NCBI GenBank assembly: GCA_020060545.1
Contig: JAGUZX010000039.1
Span: 1-46,495, forward strand
DNA: 46,495 bases
Direction: 5' to 3'
Source of the DNA: Desulfovibrio sp.
Lineage (GTDB): Bacteria; Bacillota; Dethiobacteria; DTU022
Below the pieces are notes generated by a model that saw only the letters and a list, made by a program, of their open reading frames with translations, was not told the origin of the DNA and made no database searches. Each line of letters starts with the position of its first letter. The stretch's first letter is position 1. Below are positions 20,333 through 28,765 of this stretch, one piece after another. The translations under genes were made by a program, and so were the position numbers.

Positions 20333-20845
20333 GATGCACAAGTCGGCCAGCTGGCGGTAATCTTCGTTGTAATCCAAACCGTACCCGATCACAAAACGAT
20401 CCGGGATGGCAAAGCCGCAGTAGTCGGGATTAAAGGCCACCAGGCGGCGGGCCGGTTTGTCCAGCAGCGTAACCACCTTTAAAGAACGGGGCTGCCGGCT
20501 GAGCAGGTTTTCGCGCAGGTAACTCAAGGTCAACCCGGTATCAACGATATCTTCAACCACCAAAACATCTTTGCCCTGGATACTCTGATCCAGGTCCTTC
20601 AGAATGCGCACCACGCCCGAAGTGGCCGTGTCCACTCCATAGCTGGAAACGGCGATGAAGTCGATCTCAACGGGCACTTGCAGGCGGCGCATCAGGTCGC
20701 TGGCGAAAACCACCGCCCCTTTGAGCACACAGACCAGCAGTATTTTTTTGCCCCGGTAATCCTCCGAAATCCTTTGGGCCAGTTCCCCCACCCGGGAGGC
20801 GATTTCCGCCCCGCTGAGCAGTACTGCGAATTTTGCACCGGTCAT
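20246..20845 (-). CDS. hpt: Hypoxanthine phosphoribosyltransferase
   Basis: 199 aa; VLVVEDIVDTGLTLSYL PRPP motif. C-terminal tail EARRQKSGVRMRKPEKTTGVRSKESE is encoded by the repeat. Confidence 0.95.
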   Translation of the reverse strand: MTGAKFAVLLSGAEIASRVGELAQRISEDYRGKKILLVCVLKGAVVFASDLMRRLQVPVEIDFIAVSSYGVDTATSGVVRILKDLDQSIQGKDVLVVEDIVDTGLTLSYLRENLLSRQPRSLKVVTLLDKPARRLVAFNPDYCGFAIPDRFVIGYGLDYNEDYRQLADLCIYSEARRQKSGVRMRKPEKTTGVRSKESE

Positions 20846-21038
20846 TTAATAACCTCCTTTTTAATCAGGGGGGCGGTTCGCCAGGACGTTTATTCCCCCT
20901 GCAGCGGCCCGGCACTCGCCGCTCATGATCACCTAAGTTGAGACGCTGTCCTCTATTGAGCGCCGGGCGTTTGAACGCTTAAAAGCGAGAGAACAGACTG
21001 AAATTCAAGCAACGCAAAGCCGACCACAACAGCTTTTA

Positions 21039-22445
21039 TCACTTCTTGCTTCTCTCTTCCCTCTTCTCAACTTCCAGGACCAGCGCCTTTTTTGTATCGG
21101 CAGTGATCCGGTAAGGGTGGCCGATACGGATCCCCACCACCCAGACAATTTCATCCCCCGCGGCAATCAGCGGGTAGCGCTGTCTTTTGTGACCGGGCAC
21201 TTTCTGGTCGATAAAAAAATCCTTTAATCTTTTTGCGCCGGGCGCGCCCTGGGGATAAAACCGGGCCCCGCTCCACCGCGAACGCAACACCAGCGGATCC
21301 GGAAGAGTGTCAAAATCGAGGTACGCCTGCCGCGCTCCGGGCGGCCAGGCCAGGTCCGCCGGCTCCGCCAGGCGGGCGGTGATCACCTGCCGCCCCCCCG
21401 GTAAAACCGTTACCCCGGGGATGGCCAGAAGGCGGGGCTTAAGGGTTTCCTGTTCCGGGAACGCCGTTGGCGATACGATCAGGTTCCCGGATGAACGGTA
21501 AATCCTGGCCCCGCCCGGCAAGGTTACTTCTCCGGCTCCCCCGCCACTGGCCAGCGCCAGCAGCTGCCGGATCTGTTTCCAGCCGATAGATTTACCCGGC
21601 AGGCAGTGCTCCAAAGCCTGGCGGGCTACGCGACCCTGCAGCGCTTCCGGCAGCCCGGCCAGGGCGCGCCGCTTGATAATTATTTTGCCGCCCTTGTGCC
21701 GGGCCAGCTCGCGGTATTTTTTTCTTGACGCCGCCTGGAGGTATTCTCGGTCCGCCGCAGCCAAGCCGGCCAACCTGGCCAACGACTCTTTCACCCGGGG
21801 GTTATAGCGCTCCAGGTAAGGGATCAATTCCAGGCGAATCCGGTTGCGGGTATACGCTGTTTTCAGATTACTGGAATCGATCACCGGCTTGAGCCCGGCT
21901 TCAACACAGTAGCGCTCGATCTCAGCTCTCGTTACCCCCAAGAGGGGCCGGATCAGCTCAAAACCGCCCAACTTCCGCCGTGTCGGCATACCGGCCAGGC
22001 CGTCAGGGCCTGTCCCCCTTAAAAAATTGAATAGTACCGTTTCGGCCTGGTCATCCTGATGATGCCCTACTGCAATCTTGCCGGCCCCGTGCTTTTTTGC
22101 CGCCTCGAGGAGAAACCGGTAGCGCACGATACGGGCCGCTTCCTGGGCGGTAAGTTTGCGGCCGGACCGGAACTGCGCCACATTGACCGCCGCACTTTCA
22201 AAAGGGATCTCCCAGGCCGCAGCCAGGCAGCGTACGGCTTCCGCTTCTTGCCGTGCTTCGGGGCGGAAGCCGTGATCCAGGTGAGCCGCTACCAGTTCCA
22301 GATCCAGTTGGGGGGCCAGCTTCCATAAAAAATGAAGCAGGCAAAGAGAATCAGGCCCGCCGGAAACAGCCACCACAATACGGTCTCCTCTTTGCAGCAG
22401 GCGGTGGGTTTGAATATAGCGCTTTACTTTTGGCAGAAGCATCAC
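21039..22445 (-). CDS. tilS: tRNA(Ile)-lysidine synthase
   Basis: 468 aa; VAVSGGPDSLCLLHFLW PP-loop, VGHHQDDQAETVLFNFLRG. Confidence 0.96.
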   Translation of the reverse strand: MMLLPKVKRYIQTHRLLQRGDRIVVAVSGGPDSLCLLHFLWKLAPQLDLELVAAHLDHGFRPEARQEAEAVRCLAAAWEIPFESAAVNVAQFRSGRKLTAQEAARIVRYRFLLEAAKKHGAGKIAVGHHQDDQAETVLFNFLRGTGPDGLAGMPTRRKLGGFELIRPLLGVTRAEIERYCVEAGLKPVIDSSNLKTAYTRNRIRLELIPYLERYNPRVKESLARLAGLAAADREYLQAASRKKYRELARHKGGKIIIKRRALAGLPEALQGRVARQALEHCLPGKSIGWKQIRQLLALASGGGAGEVTLPGGARIYRSSGNLIVSPTAFPEQETLKPRLLAIPGVTVLPGGRQVITARLAEPADLAWPPGARQAYLDFDTLPDPLVLRSRWSGARFYPQGAPGAKRLKDFFIDQKVPGHKRQRYPLIAAGDEIVWVVGIRIGHPYRITADTKKALVLEVEKREERSKK

Positions 22446-22522
22446 TTAACACCTTGATTAATCGTTGTTATCCAGGTATTCAGAATTAGAATACCATGAG
22501 ACGGTTAAACTGTTCCCTCACC

Positions 22523-22543
22523 GGGTGCAGCATGCTGCGCCCC
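22523..22543. repeat. REP-like palindrome GGGTGCAGCATGCTGCGCCCC
   Basis: Near-perfect palindrome in the tilS upstream gap. A variant occurs at about 36664-36682. Confidence 0.5.
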
Positions 22544-22554
22544 TTGTTCATTCC

Positions 22555-22640
22555 TGCCTCCTGTTATTTCTACCGGTACTCTCATTCTGACTCCCGACTC
22601 CTGAATTCCGACTTCTGTTATGGCTCCTGGCTCCTGTAGT
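22555..22640. repeat. Degenerate short-unit repeat related to 20244-20332
   Basis: cctgttatttctaccggtactctcattctgactcccgactcctg resembles cctgttgttttttccggttttctcattctgactcctgacttctg near hpt. Confidence 0.65.
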
Positions 22641-22710
22641 TACGATTAATTTTACCACAGCAGCTGGTATTTCTAAACTTCTTTACCGCCGCTTTTGTGC
22701 TATATGCGCA

Positions 22711-22741
22711 AAAAAAAGCAACCTTTTATTACAAAGGTTGC
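22711..22741 (-). terminator. Rho-independent terminator of spoIIE
   Basis: Minus strand GCAACCTTTgtaatAAAAGGTTGCTTTTTTTT. Confidence 0.8.
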
Positions 22742-22779
22742 ACAAGAGCGCTGCGGGCCAAACTTATATCATTGATGCC

Positions 22780-24957
22780 CTACCGTCTGAAGCGTGCCAG
22801 GCGGCAGACTACCACTGTCAGGTCATCCCGCAAGGGGCTGCCGGACCGGCGCGCCGCTTCTTCAAGGATCCGGTCAGCCACGATTTGAGGCGGGCTGTTT
22901 TCCATCTGCTTCAGGAAGGAAATCAGCCAGGAGGTCTCTCCGTCCGGATCGCACGCCCCATCGGTTACCATTACCAGCAGGTCGTTCATCTGGAGCCTCT
23001 CCAGGTAGCTCTCCATCTCCACAATGGCAAGAATTCCCAGGGGCAGAGAGGAAGCCCCGATCTTAAACACCTCCTTTCCCCGCTTTAAAAAGCTGGGGGC
23101 GGCCCCAATTTTTAGGAGCTCAACCTCTCCTTCCACCAGGTCGATCAGGGCCATGTCCACGGTGGCAAAGATCTCTTCACCCGAGCGCAGTTGCAGCAGG
23201 GAGTTGACGCTGCGCAGCACTACCTCTTTTTGGAACCCTGCTTCCAGCAGCCGTTCCAGCATATTCGTGGTAGCTTTACTCTCCGCTGCGGCGCGGGGAC
23301 CGTTGCCCATACCGTCGCTAAGGATAATCACCTGTTCCCTGAATCCCAATTCGAGAAAGCTATAGCCATCACCGCATACCTGCTGGTTCCGCCCGGCTTT
23401 TTGCGCCAGGCCCAGCTCCAGGCTAAAGAGGGGAGCCTGCTCGCCCACGCCGGGAGGGAGCCGGCCTTCATCGACTTCACGGGCCAGGTCAAGCATCACC
23501 TGCGCCAGGCCCTGCAGCTGATCGGAGACCAGCTCCTTCCCCTCTCTAACCTTTTGCTCCCAGAACCGGTTGACCTGCCACACCTCATGCAAACTGTTGA
23601 TGGCCCTGATTAGGGTTTCAGGCTGATGGCAGCGTTCACGGAAGAGGGCGGGCAAATGGGCCACGCTCACCTCCCCCTCCGCCTCGGCCCGCCCCAGGAG
23701 ATCAAGGATCAAGCGGTGGTGGCTGTAAAGATCCTTCTCCCAGCAGCGCCTTCGAAAAAGGCAGGAGCGGCAAACCCGGTTCATTAAGTCTTCCAGTAAA
23801 GGAGACATCTCGTCTTCAATCTGGCCCTGTTTTGCCGCTGTAGCCTGGGAAAACCCCAGGGAAAGCTCGCCAAACAACCTGGCGATATGCCTGATCCGCT
23901 CAGTAATCAACTGGCGTGTTTTCTCCGTCACTTCGCCTTTCTCGTCCCAGCCCAGCTTCTGAAGCTGAAGCGACAGCCTCTGAAGCCGCCGCGAGGGTAT
24001 CGCCAGGAATATGACCAGGGAGAGCAGGCCTTCCCTCCAGTATAATCCCGGCATACCCTCCGGGGCCAGGAGAAACAGGATCGGAGCGGAGAATAAGAAA
24101 CCGGCGGCACAGCCCCAACGGCCAAAGGGCCTTAAACATCCTGTCCAAAATCCGCTAAAGGAGAGGGACCCGCTAATCAGATAGAAGTAAGGGTTTCCCA
24201 ACCCTAAAATTGTCCCTGTGATTATCCCCATAGCGGCGCCCCAGCCCACCCCCAACAAGTAGGCTGCAAGCACGAGGCAGAACTGGCTGGCTGCGGCTTC
24301 TACGGATAAGCCGGCTACCGCCAGCCCTTTTAGGCCAAACGCTGACAGGAAAAAGAGGAGAAAAACGGCAATGATCTCCTCTTGATCCAGGACCGGCCTG
24401 TCCCGGCTCCAGGGAAGGTGGTCAATCAGGCGGAGGCCCGGCAGCATAACCACTGCCGCCAGGCAGCCGATGATCACCTCTAAGGATGTATATACGGCTT
24501 CCAGATAATGAGGAGCGTGGAATACAGCCAGGTTCCGGCTCAGGATTACCAACACCGCGGTTGTCAGTAAAAGCGGGCACCTCTGTTTTATGATGTGGAG
24601 GCAAAGCCCTTCCAGGAGCCAGACTGCCGCCATCACTCCCAGGAGGTGCAATGCTGCCGGCATACCATCAGCGGTAGCCCGGCCTGTGAGAACGGCCGCC
24701 GCCACCAGGAAGCTTTGCAACGGCTTTTCCCGTAGAGCTACCAGCCAAAAGACGGCCCCAAAAGGCGCAATCTCACCCATGATCGTGGCCCTGCCCAGGA
24801 GAAACCCGGCCGCGACCAGCAGGATGTTGCGTGTGGCAAAAAGAGCCTGTCCCTTTTGATAAAATACCCGGAGTTTCTCGAGCCGCTCCTGGCTACCCCT
24901 GGGGGGTAAAAAGGTGGTTTCATGGGCTAAACTTGTCCCCTCCGCTCGCACAGACAT
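22780..24957 (-). CDS. spoIIE: Stage II sporulation protein E (SpoIIE) serine phosphatase
   Basis: 725 aa; multi-TM N-terminus; CRSCLFRRRCWEKD; PP2C domain ...CGDGYSFLELGFREQVIILSDGMGNGPRAAAES. Confidence 0.95.
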   Translation of the reverse strand: MSVRAEGTSLAHETTFLPPRGSQERLEKLRVFYQKGQALFATRNILLVAAGFLLGRATIMGEIAPFGAVFWLVALREKPLQSFLVAAAVLTGRATADGMPAALHLLGVMAAVWLLEGLCLHIIKQRCPLLLTTAVLVILSRNLAVFHAPHYLEAVYTSLEVIIGCLAAVVMLPGLRLIDHLPWSRDRPVLDQEEIIAVFLLFFLSAFGLKGLAVAGLSVEAAASQFCLVLAAYLLGVGWGAAMGIITGTILGLGNPYFYLISGSLSFSGFWTGCLRPFGRWGCAAGFLFSAPILFLLAPEGMPGLYWREGLLSLVIFLAIPSRRLQRLSLQLQKLGWDEKGEVTEKTRQLITERIRHIARLFGELSLGFSQATAAKQGQIEDEMSPLLEDLMNRVCRSCLFRRRCWEKDLYSHHRLILDLLGRAEAEGEVSVAHLPALFRERCHQPETLIRAINSLHEVWQVNRFWEQKVREGKELVSDQLQGLAQVMLDLAREVDEGRLPPGVGEQAPLFSLELGLAQKAGRNQQVCGDGYSFLELGFREQVIILSDGMGNGPRAAAESKATTNMLERLLEAGFQKEVVLRSVNSLLQLRSGEEIFATVDMALIDLVEGEVELLKIGAAPSFLKRGKEVFKIGASSLPLGILAIVEMESYLERLQMNDLLVMVTDGACDPDGETSWLISFLKQMENSPPQIVADRILEEAARRSGSPLRDDLTVVVCRLARFRR

Positions 24958-24982
24958 TCACCTCCTCCGTCTGGTAAACCTC

Positions 24983-25050
24983 ATTATAAAGAGATTATTC
25001 TGAAATGTATGTCAGAATAAGGAGGCGGCCCAAGTTTTTTTTCCGACAAA
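24983..25050 (-). promoter_or_regulatory. spoIIE promoter: -35 CTGACA, 21-bp spacer, -10 TATAAT; upstream 0A-box-like TTTGTCGGAA
   Basis: Minus strand CTGACA (25015-25010), 21 nt, TATAAT (24988-24983). The 0A-like box is at 25041-25050. Confidence 0.6.
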
Positions 25051-25307
25051 TTCGCACACCGGTCAGCGGTTAATATAAGGTAACGCCATTTTATAGACAA
25101 GAACAACCCGGGAGACCCTTCTGTTTTTGGCAAGCCTGGTATAACCAAATCGAATTAAGTAATCCGGACGGGAACGCCCGCCAGGGCCGGCGCCCGGATG
25201 GGAAACGGTTCGTCCAATCGTTGCTCTGCCGCCGCGGCAAACTATCACTCTAAAAACAGCGGTCAGGAAAGTGGGATTGAAAGCCCAAAGGCTGAACAGC
25301 AACAAAA

Positions 25308-25335
25308 AAACACCCTCTTAAAGGTGTTCATGCCA
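25308..25335 (-). terminator. Rho-independent terminator after yabR
   Basis: Minus strand AACACCTttaagaGGGTGTTTTTTTG. Confidence 0.75.
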
Positions 25336-25367
25336 ATCACTTGTTCTTTGGCGATTAAAAGATGGCT

Positions 25368-25757
25368 TTAAAAAGCTTCCCGGTAAGTCCCCCGGCCGCC
25401 TCTTTTGGATTCGGTATTGCGTTTCAAGTCCTGCAGCCGTTCATCGCTTTCTTTCAAATACTTGGCCAACTTGTCTTCAAACGTGGCCCGGTCTTCATGC
25501 CGGTTAATGCGGTGGGAAGATCTGCTTAAGGCCTGTCTGATTGAAAGACCGATTTTGCCGTCTCCATCAACCGAGAGCACCTTTACTTTTACCCGGTCCG
25601 TTTTTTTTAAAAATTCATTGATATCCTTGACATAAGAGTCTGCCACTTCAGAAATATGCACGAGACCGGTTTCGCCACTGGGAAGCTGAACGAATGCTCC
25701 AAAATTAGTGATCCCGGTTACCACCCCTTCCAAAATACTCCCGACTGAAACTGGCAT
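25368..25757 (-). CDS. yabR: S1 domain RNA-binding protein (YabR-like)
   Basis: Start at MPVSVGSILEGVVTGITNFGAFVQLPSGETGLVHISEVA after the aaggaggag RBS. Confidence 0.9.
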   Translation of the reverse strand: MPVSVGSILEGVVTGITNFGAFVQLPSGETGLVHISEVADSYVKDINEFLKKTDRVKVKVLSVDGDGKIGLSIRQALSRSSHRINRHEDRATFEDKLAKYLKESDERLQDLKRNTESKRGGRGTYREAF

Positions 25758-25821
25758 TCTAGCTAAAACTCCTCCTTGCGAAATACTTGCATAAATCATT
25801 ATAACTTTTTTGAATCCTTTG

Positions 25822-26157
25822 TCAATCCTCTACCTGAAAGACTGTTTCACCCGGCTTAACCAGGCCGAGATACTTGCGGGCCAGTATTTCAATATAGCTC
25901 AGGTCATGGAGCCGCTTGATTTCTGCGCTAATGGCTTCGTTGCGGGCTTCGTATTCCTCGATCCGCGTTTCGTATTCATGAAGCTCCCGGCGCAGGCGGT
26001 GTTGCTGGAGCGATTGGGCGGCGATGACCAGGAGCAGGTAGCCGACCAGGATAACCCCGACCATGATCAGCAACCTGGGCAAACCGAATGAACGGCGGCG
26101 CCGCCGGGGAAAGGCGGCAACTCCGCCCGGCCCGGTTATCACCGGTTTTCGCATCAT
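25822..26157 (-). CDS. divIC: Septum formation initiator DivIC/FtsB family
   Basis: 111 aa; one TM segment, coiled coil, IEILARKYLGLVKPGETVFQV. Confidence 0.87.
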   Translation of the reverse strand: MMRKPVITGPGGVAAFPRRRRRSFGLPRLLIMVGVILVGYLLLVIAAQSLQQHRLRRELHEYETRIEEYEARNEAISAEIKRLHDLSYIEILARKYLGLVKPGETVFQVED

Positions 26158-26176
26158 GCTCCCCTCCCGTTAAATT

Positions 26177-26668
26177 TTATGCTTTCATTCGCCGGCTCAG
26201 GTCGATTATCCTGCTGCGGCAGCGGATAAAAAAATCGCGGCTTTTCTGTACCACTTCAACCGTCCAGCGAAAGGGCGCCGTTACCGCAACAAAAATCTGG
26301 ATTATACAGCGGTAAGTCTTACGGGCCAGGCGATACAGACATGCAAAGGCCCTGTTCCAGACAGGAAAAAAGAAACGGCTTAAGAAATAAAAATAACCTC
26401 CGGATCCCGCGGCCAACCCCAGGTAGGTGTACAAATGAATCTCACCCCAACGCCTGACAATAAAGGTTACCAGGCAAGCCAGAGCGGCAAAAATCCAAAA
26501 CAGGCAGTCAACAATAAATAAAGCGGCGGCCGGCGGGCGCCGGCAGCCTTGCCTGCGCGCAGCCCGATAAAGATCATAAATGGCCGCCAGGGCAGCCCCC
26601 AGGGCCAACGCTTCCAAAAAAGTATAAAGTTGTTCCAGAACCAGTGATGGCGAATCAATGGCCGGCAC
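26177..26668 (-). CDS. yabQ: Spore cortex biosynthesis protein YabQ
   Basis: 163 aa; position between divIC and yabP; LYTFLEALALGAALAAIYDLYRAARR and multiple TM segments. Confidence 0.85.
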   Translation of the reverse strand: MPAIDSPSLVLEQLYTFLEALALGAALAAIYDLYRAARRQGCRRPPAAALFIVDCLFWIFAALACLVTFIVRRWGEIHLYTYLGLAAGSGGYFYFLSRFFFPVWNRAFACLYRLARKTYRCIIQIFVAVTAPFRWTVEVVQKSRDFFIRCRSRIIDLSRRMKA

Positions 26669-26976
26669 TATTTAAAAAGCCGCTCCAGGATATTTTTCCC
26701 CCGGTTCCGGGAGCGTTTTTCTTCAGCATAGGCAAGCTCCAAAACAAAGCCATCGATGGTTACTTCACCCTGGTCCAGGTTGAGGTGTTTGATGTGCAAA
26801 TTCTCACCCCGTACTGCCAGCAACCCGAGCTCTGTTTCCATAATCACCTCTTCATCGTCAAAGCTGTCCACGTGCAGGACACCGGTTATCTCGGTATGCT
26901 CCCGGTTTTCGATGACAAGGCGGTGCTGGCCGCCCCTATAACTGTGCTTTTCCTCCATCTTCATCCCACCCTTCAT
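26668..26976 (-). CDS. yabP: Sporulation protein YabP
   Basis: HRLVIENREHTEITGVLHVDSFDDEEVIMETELGLLAVRGENLHIKHLNLDQGEVTIDG. Exact start uncertain. Confidence 0.92.
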   Translation of the reverse strand: MKGGMKMEEKHSYRGGQHRLVIENREHTEITGVLHVDSFDDEEVIMETELGLLAVRGENLHIKHLNLDQGEVTIDGFVLELAYAEEKRSRNRGKNILERLFK

Positions 26977-27078
26977 CTCCCCTGCCCCTTTTGATCTGAA
27001 AAAAGACACCCCTCATTATCGCTCCACACCCGGAACGGGTTTACTTAATTATATGAGTTTGTACCCCGTTTATGCCAA

Positions 27079-27270
27079 GTGAGAAGTGAGAGGTGAGAAG
27101 TGGGAAGTGAGAAAAAACGGCGCTATGACCGAACATTTGTCTGTGGAGATGCTCTGAAAGCAACGTCACGACTAAAAAGAGGAGAGGAAGTTGTTGAAGT
27201 GAGAGCTCCCGGACGCAGTGAATTTGGCTTCTCTTTCAGATCTCACTTCTCACCTCTCGCCTCTCAATCC
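27079..27270. repeat. Inverted-repeat element (GTGAGAAGTGAGAGGTGAGAAGTG ... TCTCACTTCTCACCTCTCGCCTCTCA)
   Basis: About 25-35 bp purine-rich degenerate arms in inverted orientation around about 120 bp. The right arm supplies the stop codon of the SpoIID-like gene. Confidence 0.65.
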
Positions 27271-28253
27271 CAGACCCGGACCACGTCTACATTGCGGTAG
27301 AAGTATGCAACGATATCGTTGCAGGACCACCCTTCTTCGGCCAGGGCACGGGCGCCCCATTGGCACATCCCCACGCCGTGCCCGTACCCCGAACCGGAAA
27401 AGTGAACTTCACCGTTACCGAGCTCAACCTCCTCAATGAAAGTAGAGCGCATGGCCGTGCTGTCCAGGGCCAGGCGCAGCGATGGGGCGGAAACTGCAAC
27501 ACCGTTAACGGAAATCTTCGTTGCCCGCCCAGACGGGCCTCGAGCGCTTACAGTAACCTTTTCCACGGGCCCCGGGTCCCGGCCCGCCAATTCGGACACC
27601 GCCTCCCTTACCTGGGACAGAGAAAAAGAAGCGCTCCAGTATCTTTCCTCTGCAGGGATAATATCCTCGCCGGGGCTGTCGACAATCTGGATGTATGGCG
27701 GGTTGCCTCCTTCGAATTCCAGCCCTTCGTCGGCACGGGCTGTGCGGGGGCCGGCAAAAGCATGGAACCATCCCCTGATATAATCCCCGTCGTGAACCAC
27801 TACCTGGCCCCTGGTTTTTTCCACCGCACGGCGCACCCGGTCATTGATCCGGGCCGCATCGTAAGCCTGGAACTCCTCGATGTCGGTTGAAGCATGGGCC
27901 TTGCGCTCCGGCACGCCGCCTTTGTCCTTGATTTTTTGCAGGGTGAAGCTGCGCGCGATAATGGCCTGGGCTGCCAGGGCATCTTCATGCCACTGCGGAT
28001 CCATCTCCGCCGCCACTACCCCGGCGATATAGTCTTCAAAAGCCATCTCCCGGACTGCACCGGTTTCATGAAAAAAGACCCGCAAGCGCGGTTCCCGGCC
28101 CTCAAACTCTGCCAGCGCTTCCGGCAGCGGTGGGGCCTCCGGCTGCGCAGGAGACTCCGGCACCTGCGGCCTGAACCGGCATCCTCCCCAGGCGATAGCT
28201 AAGGCCAGGGAAAGAAGCATAAGCAAGCCTTTGAAGCGAATCTGCATTTTCAT
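27264..28253 (-). CDS. SpoIID/LytB-domain sporulation protein (probable lipoprotein)
   Basis: 329 aa; MAFEDYIAGVVAAEMDPQWHEDALAAQAIIARSF; SGSGYGHGVGMCQWGARALAEEG; lipobox-like AWGGC. Confidence 0.92.
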   Translation of the reverse strand: MKMQIRFKGLLMLLSLALAIAWGGCRFRPQVPESPAQPEAPPLPEALAEFEGREPRLRVFFHETGAVREMAFEDYIAGVVAAEMDPQWHEDALAAQAIIARSFTLQKIKDKGGVPERKAHASTDIEEFQAYDAARINDRVRRAVEKTRGQVVVHDGDYIRGWFHAFAGPRTARADEGLEFEGGNPPYIQIVDSPGEDIIPAEERYWSASFSLSQVREAVSELAGRDPGPVEKVTVSARGPSGRATKISVNGVAVSAPSLRLALDSTAMRSTFIEEVELGNGEVHFSGSGYGHGVGMCQWGARALAEEGWSCNDIVAYFYRNVDVVRVWD

Positions 28254-28369
28254 ATCCTCTCCTGCGGCGGTATACTGGTTATGCTTATTGTTTATCGCTG
28301 CAAGGAGAATATACTCCCATTAAGGCAGATCACGCTCAGGAATCAGAATTTGGGATGGATATTTAAAAA

Positions 28370-28395
28370 CAGAATCCCCCGCTGGGCGGGGGATC
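28370..28395 (-). terminator. Rho-independent terminator of the HU gene
   Basis: Minus strand ATCCCCCGC-cca-GCGGGGGATtctgTTTTT. Confidence 0.75.
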
Positions 28396-28433
28396 GGAAG
28401 CAGGATTAAATACCGCCTAAAGGCATACCGTGC

Positions 28434-28706
28434 TTATTTTACTTTATCCTTTAACGCTTTACCGGCTTTAAACACCGGCACGTTCAGTGCCGGTATGGTA
28501 ATGGTTGCTCCCGTGGCCGGGTTTCGCCCTTCACGCTGCCTGCGTTCGCGCACTTCAAATGTACCGAAACCCACAAGCTGGATCTTTTCACCCCTGGCCA
28601 ATCCGTCGGCGATACTTTCAAAAACCGCACTGACAACTTTCTCGGAATCCTTCTTCGACATTTCTGTCTTTTCTGATACCAACCCGACAAGTTCAGACTT
28701 ATTCAT
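28434..28706 (-). CDS. hup: HU family DNA-binding protein
   Basis: [66 protein letters not shown]; start at 28706. Confidence 0.97.
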   Translation of the reverse strand: MNKSELVGLVSEKTEMSKKDSEKVVSAVFESIADGLARGEKIQLVGFGTFEVRERRQREGRNPATGATITIPALNVPVFKAGKALKDKVK

Positions 28707-28765
28707 GATCAATCCCTCCTCAACAGGTTTATTATAGACGATATTTAATGTTTTATTCGCCTTAA

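Noticed and set aside
25063-25305. 80-aa minus-strand ORF between spoIIE and yabR
   Set aside because: No recognisable domain or RBS, and it lies beyond the yabR terminator. Also checked for tRNA genes as in B. subtilis; no T-loop (GTTCGA-type) or cloverleaf seen.
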